Assembly: GCA_001785735.1 (NCBI GenBank)
Contig: MFUP01000006.1
Location: forward strand, 3,384-49,200
Origin: Candidatus Nomurabacteria bacterium RIFCSPLOWO2_01_FULL_33_24
GTDB lineage: Bacteria > Patescibacteriota > Minisyncoccia > Phycocordibacterales > MFUP01
Length of the DNA stretch: 45,817 nt
Direction of reading: 5' to 3'
The translations under genes were made by a program, and so were the position numbers. This document shows, piece after piece, positions 23,162-30,301 of the stretch. Numbering within the stretch: position 1 is the stretch's first letter; the number at the start of each line of letters is the position of its first letter. The notes under the pieces are model-generated. The model made no database searches. It was not told where the DNA came from and saw only the letters and a list, made by a program, of their open reading frames with translations.

Positions 23162-23398
23162 ATGCATATGAAATGGTCAATACTTTATAACATCATTGCT
23201 ACTATCTCTGGAACATTTGGAATATTAGCTTTAATAGGAGCTTGGACAGCTAGCAGTAGTGGAACTGCTTTTGGATTTACCCAAAGTCAGTTATACAATG
23301 ATGCTCATGGGCTAATATTATTAGCTATTCTTTTTGCCATCGGGACCCTTGTTCACCACAACAATGAGGATGATAAAAAAAATAGCAAATTAATATAG
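23162..23398 (+). CDS. Small two-helix membrane protein
   Basis: 78 residues (or 76 from the second ATG at 23168). Two hydrophobic segments (about residues 9-29 and 46-64) flank a loop 'TASSSGTAFGFTQSQLYNDA', and the tail is polar with 'HHNNEDDKKN'. No family recognised. It ends at a large palindromic terminator shared with the convergent Cys-rich protein gene. Confidence 0.65.
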   Translation: MHMKWSILYNIIATISGTFGILALIGAWTASSSGTAFGFTQSQLYNDAHGLILLAILFAIGTLVHHNNEDDKKNSKLI

Positions 23399-23413
23399 TT
23401 TTTTGGAATTAAT

Positions 23414-23471
23414 TCTCTAACATAAATAAAAATTCTCCAATTAATTGGAGAATTTTTATTTATGTTAGAGA
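23414..23471. terminator. 58-bp perfect palindrome, bidirectional terminator
   Basis: Two 29-bp arms with no spacer, centred at 23442/23443 on CCAATTAATTGG and symmetric in every base. It lies between two convergent genes, and T-rich arms on both strands suit termination in both directions. Such a long spacer-free palindrome would extrude as a cruciform. Confidence 0.9.
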
Positions 23472-23480
23472 GATTCTTTC

Positions 23481-26400
23481 TTATCTAAATAAACTAGTCA
23501 AAGCATCAAGAATTTTCGCTGTTAGTGTCTTTGTGGGGATTTTATAATTTGAATAGCTAAATTGACAGAAGTTTGTTGACCCATCCCAAGTTCCCCCAGA
23601 GTTAGCGCAATCAGTTGCTGGATCTCCTCCTCCGCCTCCTCCGCTATTTCCACAATCTGAAGAACAAGTAGTTGGGGTTTCATTTCCCTGACAAGCGCCA
23701 TCCCCACAATAAAATGAAGTTCCCCCACAATCAGAAGCGCAAGAAGAAGAATCTTCAGTTGAGGCGCAAACATTGTCTCCGCAATAACCGGAGTAACTCC
23801 CTCCTCCACCACTACCACAATCTACTGGGCATGATGATTGGGTTTCATAACTATCACAAGTTCCGTTGCCACAATAAGCACCATTACTTCCGCTCATATT
23901 ACAATAACTTCCATCCCAAGTTCCCCCAGCTTGAGCGCAAGCAGTTGATCCGCTTCCGCTTGATCCACAATCCGAATAACAACTGCCACTACTCTCCCCA
24001 GAATCACAAGTGCCGTTATAGTTACAAGCAGTTGATCCGCTTTCGCTTGATCCACAATCCGAATAACAACTGCCACTACTCTCCCCAGAATCACAAGTGC
24101 CGTTATAGTTACAAGCAGTTGATCCGCTTCCGCTACTACAACCACTTACCCAAGTAGTGGAACAACTTTTTACCGTGCTTGTTCCTGGGTAAACATAATT
24201 ATTCATTGAACTATCAAAAAGAGCATTTCCCATACTATGACAACCACTTCCTAATAGATTTATTTGTTCTGAAGTACAGGTGTTTGTCTCCCCGGTATTA
24301 TTGCTTGATGTTTGACACCATCCATTAGTGGTACTGCCCACATTCCATGTCCAGACACAACTATTATTTTGACAAGCGCTTTGACTAGTATAGTTCCCGC
24401 AACTTGAGGTTAAACTAGAATTACAATCAGTAGGACAAGAAGAAGATTCTCCTGATCCACAAACATTATCTCCGCAATAACCGGAATATTGTTCCTGTAA
24501 AGGACAAGTGATTACATTTGTTCCAGAAATATCATAACAAAGACCATTATAATCTTCTTGGGTATTCATACAATAACTTCCACTATCATAATGAGGGTGA
24601 AATCCAGAAGGACATTTTCCAGAAGTTGTTCCTCCACAATCCGTTGGACAAGAATTAACCGTTTCTGTTCCATCACATACATAATTTCCGCAATATCCTC
24701 CACTATAACTTTTCGGTTGGCAGTAAGAATTACCACTATCAGAAGGAGCATACCACTCACAAGTAGTATCAGCAGTACAAGCTGATTGAGTAGTAAGAAT
24801 CCCACAACCCACTTGGTTATAATTTATTGCTGGGCAAGTTATTTTAGTGGTCCCATCAGTTCCCAAACAAGTCCCACTATAGTTTTCGCTATCATTGATA
24901 CAGAAACCACCTGACTCGGGATGCCAGTGAAATCCAGAAGGACATTTTCCAACAGTAGCACTACAATCTCTTGAACAAGAAGTTACTGATTCATCCCAGT
25001 TACAGGTTCCATCTCCGCAATAACCTTGGGTTGATCCTGAAATACAAGTATTAGTTATTGAATCCCAATAAGCTGGAGCAGGACACTTTGGTTGATTGTT
25101 AATTCCCACTGGACAATTTTCTGTGCTGTAAGTGTTTGAATCTAAATATCCAGGATAAGTTAAACTACAAGAACGAACATTATTTAATTGACAATATCTT
25201 ACCCCGTTTGTATTCCACATACTATAAGCAAATCCCGGACATGAATTTTTATCCCCAGGATATTCTTTTTGCCCACAATCTTTAAAACAGGTGGATTGGG
25301 TCTCGTTACTATCGCACCAACCATTACCACAATAACTCTGTAGAGGTTCTGGAGAACGAAAATCAATACATTCTCCAAAAATCAGACAACCATCAATCCC
25401 TATTTTTTCTTCTCGATATTGGCTACTACCACAAGGCTCCGGGTAATAACTAGGACAGGCTTTAGGATAAGGATATGGCGCTGGTGTTGTTGGTTGGGGA
25501 ATTGGACGAACATAACAAAGCGTCTTAGCTTTTTCAAAATCCCCGGTATTAATTGCCTTTATACATTCATTAGTAGGACCCTGATTAAAATCCACAGGCG
25601 GTTTATAATACGGATCAGTTCGGTACGGATCAGTTCGGAGAGAATCAATATCCTTGTAATAATTAGGATCAAATATTTCCGTCTGAACAGGAGGAGGAAC
25701 ATTTAGACGATTGGTGTATTTCAGATAAACCTCACCGGCGTCAAAAATTCCCTTTTGAGCTCCAAAAGTCATACACTCAATAGAGTTATTTGGATCATTA
25801 CAGAATTTAGAACATGATTCTGGTCCAGTACAACCGCCTGGCCCAGCCATATTTATTGGTGATTCAAAATCATCGGTTTCAAACTCCTCAGGATTAAACT
25901 CTTTAGATTTAAATTGGTCAAATATTTCTCTTCTTTTTATGTCTTGATTAACATGAAACTCAAACTCTTTTTTTATATTGTCAACCACAAATTGAGCATT
26001 AGGATGTTCCTGGGATAATTTTTCAAAAGTCCCATCACTTAATATTTCTTTGGTTGCTTGTAAGCATTTATTTCCAATTTCTGGATTAAAAGCCCCTTCC
26101 TCGCATTTCATTGGGGAAAATCCCATTTTTTCTTTCATTATTTGGTCAATTTTTCTTCCGACATCAAACTCACCCTTAAATTTATCAGGAATAAACTGCT
26201 CGCAAGCCATTGGGTCAAGAATACATTTGTTAAAATCAATATCAGTATTTTCTATGGTTCTCATAAATTCTAAAGACTTGTCAAACTCTCCTTTAGTAAT
26301 GAAACCCATTTTTACTCCAATTTCTCCGCAAGCGGTCGCTAACCCAAAATTAATCTTTTTATCCGGAGCAAAGGCCTTATCGCAAGTTTTTTTTATATTG

Positions 26401-27293
26401 CTTTTCCCGATAATTTCTTTTCCGTCTGGGGTTATTAAAACCATATCTTCCATTCCTTTTTTCTGATAATTGATTACTTCAGTTACTTGTTTTCTGGCCA
26501 AAGATAATTCTTCTGTTCCTTCCGCCCCAAAAATTTCAATAGCGATAATATCGCAAATGGCCGGGGAATTGGGACGGAGGCAAACAAGCCCCGCTTCTTC
26601 AGCCGTTATTACTCCAAGTTCTGCATATTGTCCTTTAGCTAAGGCATTTTCTAATTTAATAATTGGGTCAATATTTTTAACCCTACTCAATTTTTCTTTA
26701 GGAATGAAAATATCAATAGACTCAGATTCTTCCTCACTCAGCATCTTGGTTGCCTCTAAGCAACTAATCATTTGTTTTTTATTTAATTTATTAAAAGGCA
26801 AACTACAAATATCCATTGTTACCCCGGCCTTTTCGACAGTCGTTATAATTTTTTCTGAAGCATCTATTTTTTCCTTTGTTAATCCTAATTCTTCTGCAAA
26901 TTTTTTATCTTTCTTAGCAATTTCTTTAGCTAGTTCTAATATTTTATTATTTAATTCTTCTGGTTTTACTTCATTTAATTCTCCCAATACTTTGTCTTTA
27001 TATGATTGAGCAAAATCAAGCTGACTCTCAGTATAGACATTGTGTTTTTCGGCTAAATTAATTACTTCATCAAATTCGGTGTCTAGTTTTTCATCAAAGA
27101 TTTGTTTACATTCATCTTTAGCGGTACATCCTAAGTCTTCTGCTAAAGATTGTAATTCTGTCGGGATATCACTTTCTAGATTTTCCGTCTGGGCTAAAAC
27201 TATTGTTCCTAAAAATACAAAACCAGCTACTAAAAGAACTACAAACAATATCTTTTTATAGCTATTAATGATACTCATAATATTTTTGTTCAT
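23481..27293 (-). CDS. Very large Cys-rich secreted repeat protein
   Basis: 1270 residues. The N-terminal signal segment is 'ILFVVLLVAGFVFLGTIVLAQ' (residues 15-35). Residues about 36-560 are helical and poor in Cys, with several short 'CLEATK' or 'CLQATKEIL' blocks. From about residue 580 the protein is Cys-rich, with some nine repeats of the form CG(N/D)xxCxxxExxxxCxxDC ('YCGNGWCDSNETQSTCFKDC' is one), mixed with longer modules that start 'CPSGFH'. The acidic positions suggest calcium-dependent loops tied by disulfides. Two copies are almost identical at DNA level. It is probably displayed on or released from the cell, with folding depending on disulfide enzymes such as the protein at 6168-6551. 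Confidence 0.85.
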   Translation of the reverse strand: MNKNIMSIINSYKKILFVVLLVAGFVFLGTIVLAQTENLESDIPTELQSLAEDLGCTAKDECKQIFDEKLDTEFDEVINLAEKHNVYTESQLDFAQSYKDKVLGELNEVKPEELNNKILELAKEIAKKDKKFAEELGLTKEKIDASEKIITTVEKAGVTMDICSLPFNKLNKKQMISCLEATKMLSEEESESIDIFIPKEKLSRVKNIDPIIKLENALAKGQYAELGVITAEEAGLVCLRPNSPAICDIIAIEIFGAEGTEELSLARKQVTEVINYQKKGMEDMVLITPDGKEIIGKSNIKKTCDKAFAPDKKINFGLATACGEIGVKMGFITKGEFDKSLEFMRTIENTDIDFNKCILDPMACEQFIPDKFKGEFDVGRKIDQIMKEKMGFSPMKCEEGAFNPEIGNKCLQATKEILSDGTFEKLSQEHPNAQFVVDNIKKEFEFHVNQDIKRREIFDQFKSKEFNPEEFETDDFESPINMAGPGGCTGPESCSKFCNDPNNSIECMTFGAQKGIFDAGEVYLKYTNRLNVPPPVQTEIFDPNYYKDIDSLRTDPYRTDPYYKPPVDFNQGPTNECIKAINTGDFEKAKTLCYVRPIPQPTTPAPYPYPKACPSYYPEPCGSSQYREEKIGIDGCLIFGECIDFRSPEPLQSYCGNGWCDSNETQSTCFKDCGQKEYPGDKNSCPGFAYSMWNTNGVRYCQLNNVRSCSLTYPGYLDSNTYSTENCPVGINNQPKCPAPAYWDSITNTCISGSTQGYCGDGTCNWDESVTSCSRDCSATVGKCPSGFHWHPESGGFCINDSENYSGTCLGTDGTTKITCPAINYNQVGCGILTTQSACTADTTCEWYAPSDSGNSYCQPKSYSGGYCGNYVCDGTETVNSCPTDCGGTTSGKCPSGFHPHYDSGSYCMNTQEDYNGLCYDISGTNVITCPLQEQYSGYCGDNVCGSGESSSCPTDCNSSLTSSCGNYTSQSACQNNSCVWTWNVGSTTNGWCQTSSNNTGETNTCTSEQINLLGSGCHSMGNALFDSSMNNYVYPGTSTVKSCSTTWVSGCSSGSGSTACNYNGTCDSGESSGSCYSDCGSSESGSTACNYNGTCDSGESSGSCYSDCGSSGSGSTACAQAGGTWDGSYCNMSGSNGAYCGNGTCDSYETQSSCPVDCGSGGGGSYSGYCGDNVCASTEDSSSCASDCGGTSFYCGDGACQGNETPTTCSSDCGNSGGGGGGDPATDCANSGGTWDGSTNFCQFSYSNYKIPTKTLTAKILDALTSLFR
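23944..24134. repeat. 87-bp tandem repeat inside the Cys-rich protein gene
   Basis: Units begin at 23944, 24031 and 24118 (partial), a period of 87 bases or 29 codons. The two full copies are nearly identical, differing at about one base. Each encodes one CxxxGxCDSGESSGSCYSDC module. Confidence 0.9.
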
Positions 27294-27304
27294 TTATTTG
27301 TAAA

Positions 27305-27568
27305 TTATTCAGCAAAAGGATTTAAAGTATTTTTAGCTGACTCAAATGGATTAGTCTCTAAACCCTCAAGTGGATTTTCGACCGCAAATGGGTTAGCTTC
27401 TTTAGCAGCCGCTTCTCCAGCCGCTAAAGCTCGATCATCATTTTGAGCTTTTATATCAGCTTTAGCTGTTTCATAACCTTTATTATATTGCGATGAACTA
27501 TACCAGTAGCCACCGCCTATCACAATAATCAGCAGTAGTATTACTATTACCCAAGTATTTTTACTCAT
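27305..27568 (-). CDS. Small membrane-anchored protein with Ala/Asn-rich tail
   Basis: 87 residues: one N-terminal helix ('WVIVILLLIIVIGGGYWY', residues 6-23), a charged helical stalk ('GYETAKADIKAQNDDRALAAGEAAAKEA') and three NPF/NPL motifs (NPFAVENPL, NPFES, NPFAE). No family is known to me. It is upstream of, and probably co-transcribed with, the Cys-rich protein gene (11-base gap), so it may serve its display. Confidence 0.65.
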   Translation of the reverse strand: MSKNTWVIVILLLIIVIGGGYWYSSSQYNKGYETAKADIKAQNDDRALAAGEAAAKEANPFAVENPLEGLETNPFESAKNTLNPFAE

Positions 27569-27757
27569 AATTACTTTTTTCGTCTTTTTTATAATAAATT
27601 TTAAAAGACGTATAATTACCCTCCTTGACTAAAAGAGGGGATTAAAACAACATTAACAAACAAACAAATGGCTAAAAATAGTCATTAATTTCTAATTCTA
27701 TTATATAACGAGTTGTCAAATACCCAACATTAGTTTTCCACAAAAGAAAATATCTGA

Positions 27758-27763
27758 TATAAT
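27758..27763 (+). promoter_or_regulatory. Extended -10 of the cyclophilin gene, leaderless spacing
   Basis: TATAAT preceded by TGA, 6 bases from the ATG at 27770. Confidence 0.65.
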
Positions 27764-27769
27764 AAATTT

Positions 27770-28366
27770 ATGAAATTTGGTAGTATTGGTATGATTTTAG
27801 CATTGTTAATTTTTCTGGCCATTATTGTGCTAGGTGGGTATATGTTAAGTAATCAGAAAAACAGAGAAAACAAAACAACCACTATTAATGAGGATTTTGT
27901 AGGGGATAAAATAAAATTAGAGACAAACCAAGGGGATATCTTAATTGGTCTTTATTCTGATATGTCTATTACCACCGAAAATTTTAAAAAACTTACTGAA
28001 AATAAAATTTATGATGGAGTAATTTTCCACAGAGTAATTGATGGATTTATGATTCAAGGAGGAGATCCAACGGGGACAGGTTATGGAGATCCTAGTATTG
28101 AAAGTATTCAAGATGAGTTTACCCACAATGGTGGTAATTTAAACATAAGGGGGACAATTGCCATGGCCAATTCAGGGCCAAATACTGGGTCAAGTCAATT
28201 CTTTATTAATTTAGTTGATAATAGTTTTCTCAATGATAAGCACCCTGTTTTTGGGGAAGTGATAAAAGGAATGGAGATTGTAGATAAAATTGCTAAAGTA
28301 GAGACTAATGAAAATGACAAGCCATTAGAAGATGTTGTTATTTTAAAGGCTTCTCTTGCTAAATAA
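27770..28366 (+). CDS. Membrane-anchored peptidyl-prolyl isomerase (cyclophilin)
   Basis: 198 residues. An N-terminal anchor (residues 6-26) precedes a compact bacterial cyclophilin: 'FHRVIDGFMIQGGDPTGTGYG' with the catalytic Arg and Gln, 'GTIAMANSGPNTGSSQFFIN' and 'LNDKHPVFGEVIKGMEIVDKI'. It speeds proline isomerisation in exported proteins, consistent with the many secreted proteins nearby. Confidence 0.95.
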   Translation: MKFGSIGMILALLIFLAIIVLGGYMLSNQKNRENKTTTINEDFVGDKIKLETNQGDILIGLYSDMSITTENFKKLTENKIYDGVIFHRVIDGFMIQGGDPTGTGYGDPSIESIQDEFTHNGGNLNIRGTIAMANSGPNTGSSQFFINLVDNSFLNDKHPVFGEVIKGMEIVDKIAKVETNENDKPLEDVVILKASLAK

Positions 28367-28392
28367 TCAGTGAACATTATGTGATTCGGGGG

Positions 28393-28421
28393 TTGACTAT
28401 TTTATTAAAAAAACCTAATAT
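28393..28421 (+). promoter_or_regulatory. Consensus-like promoter of secE-nusG-rplK
   Basis: TTGACT-N17-TAATAT, one of the best sigma70-type promoters in the window. The predicted start is at about 28428, directly at the foot of a hairpin. Confidence 0.65.
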
Positions 28422-28428
28422 TATTAAT

Positions 28429-28448
28429 AAGCCCTTGGGGGCTTTTTT
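28429..28448 (+). terminator. Terminator-like hairpin at the start of the secE transcript
   Basis: AAGCCC-TTGG-GGGCTT followed by Ts. It either ends the upstream cyclophilin transcript or, given the promoter just before it, acts as a 5' hairpin or attenuator of the secE operon. Confidence 0.6.
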
Positions 28449-28470
28449 ATAAACATAAATTGCTAGTAGG

Positions 28471-28650
28471 ATGAAAATCACTCAATATTTAAAAGATACC
28501 AGAGGGGAGTTAAAACATGTTAATTGGCCAACCAGAAAACAAACAATAGTTTTTACTATTATTGTTATTGCTGTTTCAATTTTTGTTGCTTATTATCTAG
28601 GGTTCTTTGATTTTATCTTCTCTTGGCTTATGAAAAATTTAGTTTTATAA
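28471..28650 (+). CDS. secE: Preprotein translocase subunit SecE
   Basis: 59 residues. The cytoplasmic amphipathic helix has the hallmark 'ELKHVNWPTRKQT' and is followed by the single conserved membrane helix ('IVFTIIVIAVSIFVAYYLGFFDFIF'). SecE clamps SecY in the Sec channel. It lies 1 base before nusG, the standard bacterial order. Confidence 0.95.
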   Translation: MKITQYLKDTRGELKHVNWPTRKQTIVFTIIVIAVSIFVAYYLGFFDFIFSWLMKNLVL

Positions 28651-28651
28651 T

Positions 28652-29197
28652 ATGTCCAAACAAGAATTAAAATCAGAAAGAAATTGGTATGCTATTCACA
28701 CTTATGCTGGATATGAAAATGCTGTCTCCCGAAATTTATTACAAAGGATTGAATCTCTGGGAATGCAAGACAAGATTTTTAATGTTATTGTTCCAATTGA
28801 AAAAAAAATAAAAATAAAGGCGGGGAAAAGAACCGAGGTTGAAGAAAAAATTTACCCCGGTTATGTTTTAGTAGACATGATTGTGACTGATGATTCTTGG
28901 TATGTTGTTAGAAATACCCCCCGAGTGACTGGTTTTGTTGGTTCGGGAGTTCATCCAGTCCCCTTAAACAAAAAAGAAGTAGATTCTCTATTTAAAAAAA
29001 TGGAAACCGATGTTACCAAACATAAGATTGACTTCAAAATAGATGAAAATGTTATTATCATTGACGGCCCTTTTAAGGAACAAGAAGGTAAAATTAACGA
29101 GATTGATGAAGAAAGGGGAAAAATAAAAGTTTTAGTATCAATGTTTGGGAGAGAAACACCATTAGAGTTAGATTTTCTTCAAATTAAAAAAATATAA
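28652..29197 (+). CDS. nusG: Transcription antitermination/elongation factor NusG
   Basis: 181 residues. NGN domain '[22 protein letters not shown]' to about residue 115 ('[14 protein letters not shown]'), then a KOW motif '[40 protein letters not shown]'. NusG binds RNA polymerase and links it to the ribosome. Full length, in the secE-nusG-rplK operon. Confidence 0.97.
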   Translation: MSKQELKSERNWYAIHTYAGYENAVSRNLLQRIESLGMQDKIFNVIVPIEKKIKIKAGKRTEVEEKIYPGYVLVDMIVTDDSWYVVRNTPRVTGFVGSGVHPVPLNKKEVDSLFKKMETDVTKHKIDFKIDENVIIIDGPFKEQEGKINEIDEERGKIKVLVSMFGRETPLELDFLQIKKI

Positions 29198-29199
29198 TT

Positions 29200-29625
29200 A
29201 TGGCAAAAAAAATATTAAAAAAAATAAAACTTCAAATTCCGGCTGGTAAAGCTACTCCGGCTCCACCACTAGGGCCAACCTTGGGTCAAGCTGGTGTTGC
29301 TATTCAAGATTTTGTAAATAGATTTAACGAAGCGACTAAAAATAAAGTTGGAGAAACATCCTCGGTAATAGTTTCTGTTTACGAAGACAGAAGTTTTGAT
29401 TTCATTATAAAAACACCGCCTGTTTCAGGTTTGATTTTAAAAGCGGCTGGAATAGAGAAAGGTTCTGGTAAAAATTTAGTTAAAAAAGCTGGAAAGATTA
29501 CCAAAGCCCAAGTGAAAGAAATAGCTGAGACAAAAATGCCCGATCTCAATGCTAATGATATTGAAACGGCGATGAAAATAGTAGAAGGAAGCGCTCGCTC
29601 TATGGGGATAGAAGTGGTTGGATAG
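29200..29625 (+). CDS. rplK: 50S ribosomal protein L11
   Basis: 141 residues, full-length L11 with the Pro-rich '[19 protein letters not shown]' and the C-terminal rRNA-binding '[12 protein letters not shown]'. It forms the GTPase centre of the large subunit. In most bacteria rplA (L1) follows at once; here the next gene is on the opposite strand. Confidence 0.97.
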   Translation: MAKKILKKIKLQIPAGKATPAPPLGPTLGQAGVAIQDFVNRFNEATKNKVGETSSVIVSVYEDRSFDFIIKTPPVSGLILKAAGIEKGSGKNLVKKAGKITKAQVKEIAETKMPDLNANDIETAMKIVEGSARSMGIEVVG

Positions 29626-29638
29626 ATTTAAAATTTTT

Positions 29639-30301
29639 TTATAATAAATATTTTTTTATATCTAAAAGAGATGTTAGTTGAGGACAATTGATGCTCTTAA
29701 TTTTTTCATCAACATTAACCAAGATTGACTCAATTCCCATTTCCTTCGGAATAAGATAATCGGACATTAGCTGATCACCGATATACAAAAATTCATTCGG
29801 TTTTTTGTTGGGATATTGAGAAAGCCAAAATTTATAAGCTGATTGATCTGATTTTGAAAAATTATCTTTAGAGATAATGTGTGAAAAGATTTTTTCTTTT
29901 AATCCCAATTTTTCTAATTTATCTTTTGCATTTTTAAAATTTGAACCAGTTATTAAGTCTATATTTTTATATTTATTTTTTAATTTTTCTAATAAATTAA
30001 TTACTTTCTTATCTTTAACCAAAAATTTTGAAAGATCAGCTTTTTCCAAAGCTTCCTGAATTTTATTTTGAGCGGCTGGTATCCCTAATACTTTTAAAGA
30101 TTGACTCCCGCTTAATCCTCTTCCATTTTTATACAAATCCCCAAATAGTTTCTTTGCTTTTAGAAGAGATACTTTTTTAATTTCACTAATTTTTTTATAA
30201 AGATATATTTGGATTAATTCATTTACCTCGGGTGATTTTGGATAAAGTGTTTGATCTAAATCAAAACCGATAATTTTTATTACATTTTTGTAATATATCA
30301 T
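29639..30301 (-). CDS. HAD-family phosphatase (last gene of the nucleotide operon)
   Basis: 220 residues. HAD motif I 'GFDLDQT' (D14, D16), motif II 'DLITGSNFKNAKDKL', and motifs III/IV 'SKSDQSAYKFWLSQYP...FLYIGDQLMSDYLIPKEMGI'. A small helical cap lies between I and II. Such enzymes dephosphorylate small metabolites, often nucleoside monophosphates. The ATG overlaps the stop of the thymidylate-synthase-like gene (ATGA), so a nucleotidase or housecleaning role in that pathway is a reasonable inference. Confidence 0.85.
   Translation of the reverse strand: MIYYKNVIKIIGFDLDQTLYPKSPEVNELIQIYLYKKISEIKKVSLLKAKKLFGDLYKNGRGLSGSQSLKVLGIPAAQNKIQEALEKADLSKFLVKDKKVINLLEKLKNKYKNIDLITGSNFKNAKDKLEKLGLKEKIFSHIISKDNFSKSDQSAYKFWLSQYPNKKPNEFLYIGDQLMSDYLIPKEMGIESILVNVDEKIKSINCPQLTSLLDIKKYLL

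Noticed and set aside
23672-24157. 161-codon plus-strand open frame opposite the Cys-rich gene
   Set aside because: It is a shadow of the repeat region: His/Asn/Arg-biased, no promoter, and antisense to a clear secreted protein.
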